In this document: positions 35,362 through 43,831 of the stretch, piece after piece | Layout: each line of letters starts with the position of its first letter | How positions within the stretch are numbered: position 1 is the stretch's first letter | Origin: Pseudomonadota bacterium | Lineage (GTDB): Bacteria > Pseudomonadota > Gammaproteobacteria > Pseudomonadales > Oleiphilaceae | Assembly (NCBI GenBank): GCA_002747395.1 | Contig: PDPE01000026.1 | Span: forward strand, 124,001 to 188,000 | DNA length: 64,000 bases | Direction: 5' to 3' | Notes under the pieces: generated by a model | The model's input: only the letters and a program-made list of their open reading frames with translations | The model's database searches: none | Told to the model about the DNA's origin: nothing | Position numbers and translations under genes: made by a program

Positions 35362-36075
35362 ATGATAGACTGGCAGCAGATCGATACGGTTTTTCTGGAT
35401 ATGGACGGTACCCTGCTTGACCTGCATTTCGATAACTACTTCTGGCTTTCTCATCTGCCAGAGCGTTATGCGGAACACAAGTCATTGCCTCTCGCCCGGG
35501 CCAGCGAAAAACTGGATCAACTCATTCGGCAACAGGCAGGTACCCTGAACTGGTATTGTCTCGATTTCTGGACGGAAACCCTGGGGCTCGATATCCCTCA
35601 AATGAAAGAAGAAGTGAAGCATCTGATCGCATTTCGCCCGCACGTAGAGTACTTTCTCGAAGAGCTGCAGAGAACGCACCATCGGGTGGTGCTGGTCACC
35701 AATGCGCACAATAAAAGCCTGAATCTGAAACTGGGTATTACCCGCCTGGACAGGTTTGTTGATGCCATTATTTGCTCCCATGACCTGGGAATACCCAAGG
35801 AAGATGTTGCTTTCTGGCATGCGTTACAGAAAATAGAGCCCTATAATCCTGACAGGACCCTGTTTATTGATGATAGTATTCATGTACTGAAAGCAGCCAG
35901 AGAATATGGAGTAAGGTACCTTTACACCATTCTGCAGCCGGACAGTCAGCAGCCTGAACGAAAACCGGACGGGCCGGACTTCGTGGCTATCGACAAATTC
36001 AAGGATTTAATCCGTCATAATGAAATCACATCAGCAAAAATCCCGTCGTCAACAGCCGGAACCGCCCCGGGATGA
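35362..36075 (+). CDS. yrfG: GMP/IMP nucleotidase YrfG
   Basis: HAD-superfamily phosphatase of 237 aa. Motif I is FLDMDGTLLDLHFDN, motif II VLVTNA, motif III around Lys in GIPKEDVAFW, and motif IV TLFIDDSIHVLKAA. E. coli YrfG hydrolyses purine nucleotides; the same linkage to cysQ and hslR is seen in Pseudomonas and enterobacteria. Its last 56 nt overlap the hslR reading frame. Confidence 0.9.
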   Translation: MIDWQQIDTVFLDMDGTLLDLHFDNYFWLSHLPERYAEHKSLPLARASEKLDQLIRQQAGTLNWYCLDFWTETLGLDIPQMKEEVKHLIAFRPHVEYFLEELQRTHHRVVLVTNAHNKSLNLKLGITRLDRFVDAIICSHDLGIPKEDVAFWHALQKIEPYNPDRTLFIDDSIHVLKAAREYGVRYLYTILQPDSQQPERKPDGPDFVAIDKFKDLIRHNEITSAKIPSSTAGTAPG

Positions 36076-36460
36076 AACCGCCGTAAGGCTGGATAAATGG
36101 CTATGGGCGGCCCGCTTTTTTAAAACCCGCGCCCTGGCCAGGGAGGCGATAGAAGGTGGCAAGGTTCACTACAATGGCGGCCGGGTGAAGCCGGGCAAGC
36201 ACGTTGATGTGGATGCGGTATTGGTCATTCGCCAGGGTTGGGACGAGAAAGAGGTGGTGGTGGCAGGGTTGAGTGACAGAAGGAAAAGCGCGAAGGAAGC
36301 GGTGCTGCTCTATGCCGAGACCGAGGCCAGCCAGTCAAGGCGGGAAGAAAACGCATGGCAGAGAAAACAAATGCAGGCGTCGCACCTTCCCCCTGCTCGT
36401 CGACCCAACAAAAAACAACGGCGTCATATTGTCAGATTCAAAGAACAGGGTGGTGGCTGA
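36020..36460 (+). CDS. hslR: Ribosome-associated heat shock protein Hsp15
   Basis: S4-domain RNA-binding protein of 146 aa that recycles free 50S subunits carrying nascent chains. The S4 domain spans about 24-80 (VRLDKWLWAARFFKTRALAR, AIEGGKVHYNGGRVKPGKHV). The tail is very basic. The ATG lies inside yrfG with no clear ribosome site, which suggests coupling. A four-copy 11-bp tandem repeat begins 11 nt after its stop. Confidence 0.93.
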   Translation: MKSHQQKSRRQQPEPPRDETAVRLDKWLWAARFFKTRALAREAIEGGKVHYNGGRVKPGKHVDVDAVLVIRQGWDEKEVVVAGLSDRRKSAKEAVLLYAETEASQSRREENAWQRKQMQASHLPPARRPNKKQRRHIVRFKEQGGG

Positions 36461-36471
36461 ATGTCTGGCCG

Positions 36472-36515
36472 GAAGCAGGTAAGAAGCAGGCAAGAAGCAG
36501 GCAAGAAGCAGGCAA
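36472..36515. repeat. Four 11-bp tandem copies after hslR
   Basis: GAAGCAGGYAA repeated four times without gaps (36472-36482, 36483-36493, 36494-36504, 36505-36515), with only one base differing in the first copy. It sits in the spacer after hslR. Confidence 0.85.
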
Positions 36516-36691
36516 TAAAAAGTGCCGGGCCGGAGGAGGTGACAGTATTGTGAATGCTGTGCCTTCCAGCCTGTTAATTCGTAAATAATTGAGCAGTGTC
36601 AGCTTAAAGCCGGGGGATATGGCGTATGGTGAGCCCGAGAAGCAAGGTAAATTGACAAGTAATCGTTTTTTGAGATGTTATTTGGCATAAT

Positions 36692-36721
36692 GACACCCCG
36701 TTTTTACGGGGGTCGTTTTTT
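36692..36721 (+). terminator. Rho-independent terminator of yrfG-hslR
   Basis: Stem GAC(A)CCCCGT / ACGGGGGTC with a TTTT loop followed by GTTTTTT. Confidence 0.7.
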
Positions 36722-36880
36722 GATGTCTGTAATGGCAACAGGCGCAGGAGTGACGACAGGCATAAAAAGTTGGCGGTTGGCATGCAGTTGGCGTAGGTAG
36801 CGTGAGGAAATTCTGTTTTTAACAGGGCACCCGGCTTGCATTTGCCTGAAAATTCTATTTTTCTTGAGGACATAGTAACA

Positions 36881-38416
36881 GTGAGCAATACGCATATTGA
36901 CCTGGGATCAGTTCAGCTGGTTGAGGAAGCACTAAAGCGAAATGAAGGGCGACTGGCAGCAAATGGCTCTTTGGTAGTCACCACCGGAGAAAGAACAGGC
37001 CGGTCTCCTGTGGATCGATTTATAGTCGAAGAGCCCGGTACCTCGGAATTTATTCAGTGGGGCCCCATCAATCGCCCGTTCAGTGCTGATAAGTTTGATG
37101 CGCTTTGGGAAAGGGTGGAGGCTTATATTGCCGAAAAGGAAAGTTTTGTTTCTCATGTTCATGTAGGCTCTGATCCGGATCACTATCTGGCAGTAAAAAT
37201 GACAACGGAAACTGCCTGGCATAACCTGTTTGGTCGTAATTTGTTCATTGTTCCTGATGCCTATAACCCGGCCGGAAAGCAGGAATGGCAGATTCTCAAC
37301 TGTCCGGGCTTTGTGTGTGACCCGGACAGGGACGGGACAAACAGTGATGGTACAGTCATCATCAACTTTGCCGAGTGCAAGGTACTTCTGGCGGGTATGC
37401 ACTATGCCGGTGAAATGAAAAAAGCCATGTTTTCCGTGCAGAATTTTCTTTTGCCAGACAAGGACGTGCTGCCAATGCATTGTTCTGCAAATGTGGGTGA
37501 AGATGGCAAGACCTGTCTGTTCTTTGGTTTGTCCGGCACAGGTAAAACAACGCTCTCCGCTGATGAAGAACGCTTTCTCATTGGTGATGATGAACATGGT
37601 TGGGCCAGGGGCAGTGTGTTCAACTTCGAAGGCGGTTGTTACGCCAAGTGTATTGATTTAAGCAAGAAAAACGAGCCTGTGATCTGGGATGCCATCAAGT
37701 TTGGAGCTATCGTGGAAAACGTGGTCATTGATGATGAGACTCGCTTGCCAGACTATAAGGATGTCTCCCTGACAGAAAACAGCCGTTGTGCCTATCCTCT
37801 GTCGCATGTTGAAAAGCGGGTTCTTGAGAATCGTGCCGGTGAACCCTCAGCCATTGTGTTCCTGACCTGTGACATGACAGGTGTGCTGCCGCCGGTTTCG
37901 CTTTTGACAAAAGAGTCTGCTGCGTATCACTTCCTGAGTGGTTATACGGCTCTTGTCGGTTCGACAGAGATGGGGTCAAGCTCCAAGCTCAAATCTACCT
38001 TCTCCACCTGTTTTGGCGCACCGTTTTTTGCTCGTCCAGCCGGCGTTTATGCCGAGCTTCTGATGAAGAAAATGGAAGAGTTTGGCAGCAAGGTGTACCT
38101 GGTCAATACCGGCTGGACTGGCGGCTCCTATGGTGTCGGAGAGCGTTTCAGTATCCCGGTTACGCGGGCGATCATGCACGCGATACAGAATGATGTGTTG
38201 CTGGATGTTGAAACCGAGCATCTGGACGGTTTGAATCTTACCGTACCCAGGTCTGTACCGGGGGTAGATTCCGTGTTACTCAACCCTCGCAATACCTGGG
38301 CTGATCCGGCAGAGTATGATGCAAAGAAAAAAGAACTGATAACCCAGTTTGTTGACAACTTTAAAAAGTTTGACGTTTCGGACGCGATTGTTGCTGCAGG
38401 GCCAACGCTGGGCTGA
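36881..38416 (+). CDS. pckA: Phosphoenolpyruvate carboxykinase (ATP)
   Basis: First committed gluconeogenic enzyme, converting oxaloacetate and ATP to PEP, CO2 and ADP. The 511-aa protein carries the oxaloacetate/metal-binding [19 protein letters not shown], the kinase-1a loop [15 protein letters not shown], the kinase-2 IGDDEHGW, and [17 protein letters not shown]. Translation is placed at GTG 36881 (GAGGA upstream) because the preceding in-frame codons from 36836 do not match the family. It has its own terminator at 38460-38487. Confidence 0.97.
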   Translation: MSNTHIDLGSVQLVEEALKRNEGRLAANGSLVVTTGERTGRSPVDRFIVEEPGTSEFIQWGPINRPFSADKFDALWERVEAYIAEKESFVSHVHVGSDPDHYLAVKMTTETAWHNLFGRNLFIVPDAYNPAGKQEWQILNCPGFVCDPDRDGTNSDGTVIINFAECKVLLAGMHYAGEMKKAMFSVQNFLLPDKDVLPMHCSANVGEDGKTCLFFGLSGTGKTTLSADEERFLIGDDEHGWARGSVFNFEGGCYAKCIDLSKKNEPVIWDAIKFGAIVENVVIDDETRLPDYKDVSLTENSRCAYPLSHVEKRVLENRAGEPSAIVFLTCDMTGVLPPVSLLTKESAAYHFLSGYTALVGSTEMGSSSKLKSTFSTCFGAPFFARPAGVYAELLMKKMEEFGSKVYLVNTGWTGGSYGVGERFSIPVTRAIMHAIQNDVLLDVETEHLDGLNLTVPRSVPGVDSVLLNPRNTWADPAEYDAKKKELITQFVDNFKKFDVSDAIVAAGPTLG

Positions 38417-38459
38417 CGCTCGTATTTTTGCGACAGGCGTTTTGTTCTGTTATCAAATC

Positions 38460-38487
38460 AAAAAACCCGCTTTCTGGCGGGTTTTTT
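38460..38487 (+). terminator. Rho-independent terminator of pckA
   Basis: Hairpin CCCGC/GCGGG flanked by A6 and T6, 44 nt after the pckA stop. The symmetry would also let it act for the convergent TRAP operon. Confidence 0.85.
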
Positions 38488-38569
38488 GTTTGTTCATGGC
38501 GCCGATTTTAACAATAGTCCTGATACCCGCAGGGTGATCCGGGCATCAATTACAATAAGCTTCCATTTA

Positions 38570-40639
38570 TCAATAACCAATCGCCAAGGGCACAAAGGCA
38601 ACAATGACCAGTGCAGTTGCCATGACCAAAAGGGGCATGAGTATTCGCTCGTGTCGTTGATAGAAGGTGCCTTCTTTCATTATGGACAGCTCAATTTCCT
38701 TTTCTCCCACTACCTGTCTTGCGAGCAGGTGATTGAGCGCAACCGGCGGACTCAGATAACCCAGTTCAAAGGCAACCAGGGTCACCATCCAGAAGTGAAC
38801 GGGGTTGATGCCGCTCTGGTAGGCGATGGTCGCAATGGTCGCGCTCACCAGAATAACGGCACCAAAGGCATCCATGATCATACCTAAAATGACCAAAATG
38901 AAGACCAGCAGAATCATTGCCGTCCATGGAGAATCAAACGACTCCGGAAACAGTTCCATCACACCGGCACGCTCGATAACACCGCCAATACTGACGGAAA
39001 GGCCAAACAGGAACAGCAGTGCGCCGATTTCGGCTGCCGTTTTGTTGGTCGCTTCACGTACGCTCACTTCCAGTCCTTCGTGCGTGGCTTTGCCCGAGTC
39101 TCGCAGCGCCTTGCGCCCGAATCGAAGGTGCTCATAGAATAGAACGCCCAACATCATAACGGGAAGAATGCGTGCTGCCGAGAACTCATCCAGCTTCACA
39201 TCCAGAACCCATCGATAAAACACGGTTATGCCGGCAATAACCAGAATGTAGGGAATAACGGGTTTGAAATTGGTTAACATGGCAGGGAATGCTTCGCCCG
39301 GCGGAGCGATCCGGATTTTGTGCTGACGGTTAACAGTGAGTGTGACAAGGAAAAACAGTGAAGCGGTCAACATGAATACATAGACTCCCCAGCCAAACAG
39401 ATCATCGGTAGTGACTTCTCTGTTAAGGTAGGCAATAACAACAACCAGCAGGCAGGGTCGAAGTACAACCCCCATACTGCCAGACATTGCAGTGGCGGCC
39501 AGGGCAAGCTGTCTTCTGGCACCGGCATCACGCAGTTCTGAATAGATCACGGCACCTGCGGCAATCACGAACACACCCGAAGCCGCTGTGTAGGCGGTAG
39601 GAATTGCTGCAACAACGACGGCCACGCAGGCCAGCAGCTCCGGTGGCATTTTCAGGGGGCGGAAAAGGTTAAATACCAGATGCGCGAGCCTGGTGTGTTT
39701 CAGCATCATTCCCGCCCAGACATAGAGCCCGACATTGAGGAACATATCGGACAAATCCATCATTTTGTCCAGGTAAATACCTATACCTGCGACGTGGCCG
39801 CCGAGCATAAAGTAGGTGCCTGAAATCAGACACATGATGGTGTAAAGTGGAACAGTGAGCAGGGCCTGGCCAATATGACCACCGGGGGCGGCATTTTCAG
39901 GTGTACGAAATATCTGTATGCCACTGACCAGGGTGACAAGCCCGAAACCGCATATCCAGGCCAGATGCAGAATATCCTTGTCAAGTGGCACGATGCCACC
40001 GTCGCCATGAGACAGGTCTCTGAACGACCAGGAAGAGATAAACAGCATGCAGTTGGCAACGAACTGCAAACAGTGTGACAGGGTATGGTCAAGCCGGGTC
40101 TGCATTGAGCGCATGGCGATATGATGACGGGTAAATGTCGCCGTAGCAGCACAGACCAATACCAGCAATGCCAGTGTAAAACGCTGGGAAGTCAGACCGA
40201 ATGCGATCAGGTCTGCGATAAACAGCTCAACCGCTCGGTAAACCTTGAGTGCGGGTGTCAATCGTTCCTTGAGATCATCGTATCGCGTATATTTATCGGC
40301 ACACTCTGTTTGTAAATTCTCCAGTGCCTGGCGAAGTGTGTCCGGATCGATGGGGTCATCGGCGAACAGATCGAACTCATCTTCGTCCGAAGCGTTCTTT
40401 TTCTGTTGTTCAATTCTGTGCCGGATTTCCTGTTCGATATCGATGTTCGGGTTACATACCGGCGCAGTGGGGTCTGCCCTGAGTTCATAGTAACCGGACC
40501 ACAGGTGTTGCCCGAGACGCAGCATTTGACTGTGAATATCACTGCTTGTGCTGAAAATAACGACTGAAAGCAGCAGTATACAGGTGGGTAAGGTTGATAC
40601 CCATTCGAGAGTTGTTCGTTTTTGGAGCTCACTTGCCAT
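38570..40639 (-). CDS. TRAP transporter large permease with fused N-terminal region
   Basis: Membrane protein of 689 aa. The C-terminal two thirds (from about residue 250) match the DctM subunit of TRAP transporters, with the dense series of helices and motifs VVVAAIPTAYTAASGVFVIA, AATAMSGSMGVVLRPC and FELGYLSPPVALNHLL. The N-terminal part has one helix (15-32), then a soluble segment of about 110 residues with an acidic stretch (DEDEFDLFADDP) and further helices that could replace DctQ. Substrate is unknown. It lies last in a minus-strand set after a binding protein (173-nt gap) and a TatT-like lipoprotein. Confidence 0.85.
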   Translation of the reverse strand: MASELQKRTTLEWVSTLPTCILLLSVVIFSTSSDIHSQMLRLGQHLWSGYYELRADPTAPVCNPNIDIEQEIRHRIEQQKKNASDEDEFDLFADDPIDPDTLRQALENLQTECADKYTRYDDLKERLTPALKVYRAVELFIADLIAFGLTSQRFTLALLVLVCAATATFTRHHIAMRSMQTRLDHTLSHCLQFVANCMLFISSWSFRDLSHGDGGIVPLDKDILHLAWICGFGLVTLVSGIQIFRTPENAAPGGHIGQALLTVPLYTIMCLISGTYFMLGGHVAGIGIYLDKMMDLSDMFLNVGLYVWAGMMLKHTRLAHLVFNLFRPLKMPPELLACVAVVVAAIPTAYTAASGVFVIAAGAVIYSELRDAGARRQLALAATAMSGSMGVVLRPCLLVVVIAYLNREVTTDDLFGWGVYVFMLTASLFFLVTLTVNRQHKIRIAPPGEAFPAMLTNFKPVIPYILVIAGITVFYRWVLDVKLDEFSAARILPVMMLGVLFYEHLRFGRKALRDSGKATHEGLEVSVREATNKTAAEIGALLFLFGLSVSIGGVIERAGVMELFPESFDSPWTAMILLVFILVILGMIMDAFGAVILVSATIATIAYQSGINPVHFWMVTLVAFELGYLSPPVALNHLLARQVVGEKEIELSIMKEGTFYQRHERILMPLLVMATALVIVAFVPLAIGY

Positions 40640-40722
40640 GGTCTGTCCGTACTGGTTTTCAAGGTATATTCGTTAAAAAACCGGCGATGTCCGAACACCC
40701 CCGGTTTCCTGCCACAGACAAG

Positions 40723-40763
40723 ACAGATCGGCTATTGCCGCGAGTCGGGCAGGCCCGATCTGT
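40723..40763. repeat. Intercistronic hairpin between binding protein and permease
   Basis: Arms ACAGATCGG (40723-40731) and CCGATCTGT (40755-40763) are separated by 23 nt that contain a further GC-rich fold. Such structures between a binding-protein gene and its permease often protect the upstream message. Confidence 0.5.
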
Positions 40764-40812
40764 TTGTTCTGCTATGGCGCGTTAGCCAAATCTCCTGCGG
40801 AGACCTTTGTAA

Positions 40813-41835
40813 TTACTCGCGGTTTTCCGCACACTCGGCGTTTGACGGCCTGGTTTTGCAGCGGACTTTTTTCATCAGTCTTAATGCCTTGCCGTTATAA
40901 ACGCCGTCATCTTTCAGACTGATTCTGACTTCGCGCAACAGATTGTCGTAACCTGCAACATCCTGTGGCCTGGGTTTGACCCAGTGTGTTGAATTGATTT
41001 CAGCTTCGGCTTTTTCAACGATGTCGTAAGCCTCGCTATAACGAGCCGAAGCGTAGTCGCGCACCTTTTGCCCATATCCTTCGGGGAAACGGTCAGAATG
41101 AATGATAACCTGAAAGCTCATTTGGGCCACTGCGTACTCAAATATGCCGCCTGCATCTCCCAGACCCTTGTAAAGCTCAAGGGGTGTGTAGGCAACTGCC
41201 GGAGCATAAATGACATCAACGCTGCCATTGTTAAATTTGCCTGCAAAGTTCGCCGAACTTGCGCCAACGACGGAGGCTCCTATGTGGCGTACCATGGTGA
41301 CAGCAGCCTTATCATAGTCAAAGGTGGCTATTTTTTTGCCTTGCAGTGCTTCCACGGTGTTCACCGTTCTGTCTCGTAAAAACAGGTAAATGGCGCCAGC
41401 GGGGAAGATTCCGGCGACTTCATAGTTTCCGTTCCTGAGCAGTTTTGCCGCTTTCGGCGTATTGAGTGTCGCCAGCACCATTTTCATCTCTTTCTGGCCT
41501 GGAATCGCGCCCAGTGCCTCCAGGGAGCCGGTGAAGTTGTTGAACTCGCGGGAGCGTGTGCCCGTCAACAAAACGGAGTCGCACTGGCCTGCCTTGAAAT
41601 CTTCGGCGGCAATTTTTTCGTCCGTGTATGCACGCATATCCAGGTCGACACCCCATTTCATATTGATCGGTTTGGCGGACTTCATAACGCTGAATAACGG
41701 GCCGTTGGCGCCGATGGGGTCAAATACGCAGAAGGTACGCTTCAACAAATCTGCGCTCACTGAAGTCGAGGCCAGTGCTGCACAGGATGCTGCAACCAGA
41801 GCAGCGGTTTTCAGATGTTTTTTCAGTTTTATCAT
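40813..41835 (-). CDS. Putative TRAP-associated solute-binding protein (DUF6091-like)
   Basis: Exported protein of 340 aa with a signal peptide (about 1-28, ending STSVSA). It begins mature with KRTFCVFDPIGANGPLF and contains MRAYTDEKIAAEDFKAGQC, GIFPAGAIYLFLRDRTVNT and NGSVDVIYAPAVAYTPLELY. The layout is that of a TRAP-type periplasmic receptor but not of classical DctP; I believe it belongs to the putative solute-binding proteins grouped as DUF6091. AAAGGGA is 8 nt before ATG 41835. The TatT-like gene is 44 nt upstream and the permease follows. Confidence 0.78.
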   Translation of the reverse strand: MIKLKKHLKTAALVAASCAALASTSVSADLLKRTFCVFDPIGANGPLFSVMKSAKPINMKWGVDLDMRAYTDEKIAAEDFKAGQCDSVLLTGTRSREFNNFTGSLEALGAIPGQKEMKMVLATLNTPKAAKLLRNGNYEVAGIFPAGAIYLFLRDRTVNTVEALQGKKIATFDYDKAAVTMVRHIGASVVGASSANFAGKFNNGSVDVIYAPAVAYTPLELYKGLGDAGGIFEYAVAQMSFQVIIHSDRFPEGYGQKVRDYASARYSEAYDIVEKAEAEINSTHWVKPRPQDVAGYDNLLREVRISLKDDGVYNGKALRLMKKVRCKTRPSNAECAENRE

Positions 41836-41879
41836 GGTTGGTGTCCCTTTTCCCTATCAGTTTTTTGTTTTGTCACGGT

Positions 41880-42944
41880 CTACAAAAGATCGTCCAGATC
41901 TACGGTTTCTACATCTGATTCACGTTTGTCATCCCAGAATGTACCCAGTTTGCCAACGGGTGTTCTGTGACCGGTGTTCTGTGTCCAGAGCCTGTCGGAC
42001 AAGGCCTGTATGTTGTAGGTTGCAATGGCATCGATCATTTTGTGGCTCGGCCGTGAAGGTCTTTTCCTGATGGCTGCCGCATGGTCACGGATGACATTTT
42101 TAACCCTTTCAATGTCGCCTTTTGTCATGGCGGCCATCGCGTGTAAAACGTGGCTCAGGCGAACACGTTTGCTTTTTCCGATTTTGTCTGACGCTTCCAG
42201 ACGTAGCCACACATCTTCCCCTTTGGGGAGCGCCCCGGGAAGCATTGCCCATACCGTTGCCTTGATCGCGAAGGGAACGCCCCACCAGTCTTTATTGGTT
42301 AAACAGATCGCTGCACGCTCGGCTTTGGCGCCAATGTTTTTGGGAATGCCGATTGCGACCGTTGACTGCATTTCGTTATTCAGTGCCTGTAGCCCGGATA
42401 GCAGACCTGCCAACCAGATAAACTGGTCAAACTCGGTATCGAGGTCGGGGCACTCTTCACCACCTGGTTCACCATAGTGTTCAACCAGTCTTTGCCATGC
42501 CTGGTACTGACGTTTCGCGGCCGTGACCAGGTGCCTTTTTTGTGCTATCAGGGCATCTTCTGCGTCGTCAGGGTTCTGTTGCCTGATTGCGCGCAGGTAT
42601 CTGAGTTCCTGTTCCAGTGCACGCTGTTCTTCGCAGGCACCTGCGGACAGATACATCATTACAGCCAGTTGGTCTGGTGATGAGGTAACCCGCCCGAAAG
42701 ACAGCATAAGCGGTGCGGTGGCCTCACTCATGGCGCAGCCCATTGCCAGATCATCCTGCTCCAAGACAAATGGAACGGTGTGCTCTGTGGCAAACCCTTT
42801 CATAACATCGCCGGTTGTTTTGTACATGGCCTTGTTTAGCAGATTGCAGCCGGAAATCAGGAGTGCAAATGCAATGATGGCAGCGCGCTTTACGTGTTTG
42901 CCGACGAGCAAATTGTTATTCTGGCCCACGGATAGATGACTCAC
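41880..42944 (-). CDS. TRAP-associated TatT-like lipoprotein
   Basis: Predicted lipoprotein of 354 aa: leader and lipobox IIAFALLISGCNLL (Cys33 counted from GTG 42944). After it comes NKAMYKTTGDVMKGF and an all-helical body, the profile of the TatT (TPR) component that binds the receptor in tetratricopeptide-associated TRAP systems of spirochaetes. The start GTG 42944 is chosen because GAGGAG lies 6 nt upstream; the frame is open to 43094, but that extension is encoded by tandem repeats and lacks a ribosome site. It is the first gene of the probable three-gene operon. Confidence 0.75.
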   Translation of the reverse strand: MSHLSVGQNNNLLVGKHVKRAAIIAFALLISGCNLLNKAMYKTTGDVMKGFATEHTVPFVLEQDDLAMGCAMSEATAPLMLSFGRVTSSPDQLAVMMYLSAGACEEQRALEQELRYLRAIRQQNPDDAEDALIAQKRHLVTAAKRQYQAWQRLVEHYGEPGGEECPDLDTEFDQFIWLAGLLSGLQALNNEMQSTVAIGIPKNIGAKAERAAICLTNKDWWGVPFAIKATVWAMLPGALPKGEDVWLRLEASDKIGKSKRVRLSHVLHAMAAMTKGDIERVKNVIRDHAAAIRKRPSRPSHKMIDAIATYNIQALSDRLWTQNTGHRTPVGKLGTFWDDKRESDVETVDLDDLL

Positions 42945-43044
42945 TTTGTTCTCCTCGGAAGTCCGGTACGATTGTTCGATTATCCATATTTTTCCGGATA
43001 GTTGTGAGAATAAAGCCACAAAGCGTAAAATTTGTTTACATAAT

Positions 43045-43090
43045 GTGACATAGACAGATGTGATATAAACGGATGTGGCATAAACCGGAT
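43045..43090. repeat. Three imperfect 15-16-bp tandem copies
   Basis: Units GTGACATAGACAGAT, GTGATATAAACGGAT and GTGGCATAAACCGGAT follow each other at 43045-43090, upstream of the TatT-like gene. They create a false N-terminal extension in that frame. Confidence 0.75.
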
Positions 43091-43263
43091 GCAATGCCGA
43101 CTTTGTTTTTCTGATGGGAGATATGTCCGGTCTGGCCAGGGACGTTCTTGTGGCGGGTGTTACCCACGGTTGGCACGCGTCCCGCCCTGCGGGGAGGATG
43201 TCAAGGGGGGCGGCCGGTCAGCCAGGGCCGGTTTGTTGAACCCCGGCTTGCCCGGACTTGCAG

Positions 43264-43716
43264 TTAAAACTCGATCCTGCTTTCGAACTCTGACAGAATA
43301 TCCCTAGAAATACCCTTGACACGCAATAAATCCTGCGCGACCTGATACGGGCGTGCATCAATAATATTCTGCGCCATGACACTGCCAATTCTTGGCAGAC
43401 TTGTCAGTTCCCTGATTGAACCGGTGTTGATATTGACCTTGTCCGAATTTTCCACCAGCTTCGCGTCGGGTTTTTCCTGCTCAACTGGTGCTTCAGGCTT
43501 TTTTGCGGGCTGGTTCCCTGTTTTTGTTTCGGTATCTGCTTCGGTGTGGCCGCGTTGTTCTGCCAACTTGTCCAGAAGCTCTTCCAGTCGCTTTTCCAGC
43601 GAAACAATTTCATACTGTATCGCGGTTTGTTTATCCAGTGCATCGTTGGTATTGCGACATATGTTCCATAGCAACCAAATCACCGCGCAAACGCTGATGA
43701 ATAACAGGAATCCCAT
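43264..43716 (-). CDS. Membrane-anchored helix-hairpin-helix (ComEA-like) protein
   Basis: Protein of 150 aa: an N-terminal transmembrane anchor (GFLLFISVCAVIWLLWNI), a coiled coil (about 28-55, EIVSLEKRLEELLDKLAEQ), a charged linker, and a C-terminal double helix-hairpin-helix DNA-binding domain (NINTGSIRELTSLPRIGSVM, AQNIIDARPY, DLLRVKGISRDI). Classical ComEA takes up DNA in the periplasm; here the topology of the anchor would decide which side the domain faces. It is 115 nt downstream of pyrC' on the same strand. Confidence 0.82.
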   Translation of the reverse strand: MGFLLFISVCAVIWLLWNICRNTNDALDKQTAIQYEIVSLEKRLEELLDKLAEQRGHTEADTETKTGNQPAKKPEAPVEQEKPDAKLVENSDKVNINTGSIRELTSLPRIGSVMAQNIIDARPYQVAQDLLRVKGISRDILSEFESRIEF

Positions 43717-43831
43717 TTTTTTCCTCTCTGTGTCTCGTTAGTCAGGTTTTAATAATAGCAAACAATATACGATTTATGAGTTTTGTAAACCGGCTTCGGT
43801 CAATATTTCCACAAGCAAGGTCGTTAAACCA

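Larger units (their letters stand above)
36461..36880. other. Spacer between hslR and pckA
   Basis: The 420-nt region holds the 11-bp tandem array (36472-36515), a terminator (36692-36721), and the pckA leader. In Pseudomonas an hslO gene lies close by; it is not present here. I see no gene. Confidence 0.5.

Noticed and set aside
36604..36895. Minus-strand frames in the pckA leader
   Set aside because: They cross a clear terminator and the pckA start and show no recognisable product.
42945..43094. 50-residue N-terminal extension of the TatT-like lipoprotein
   Set aside because: It would be encoded by a tandem repeat, has no ribosome site, and would put the lipobox far from the N-terminus.
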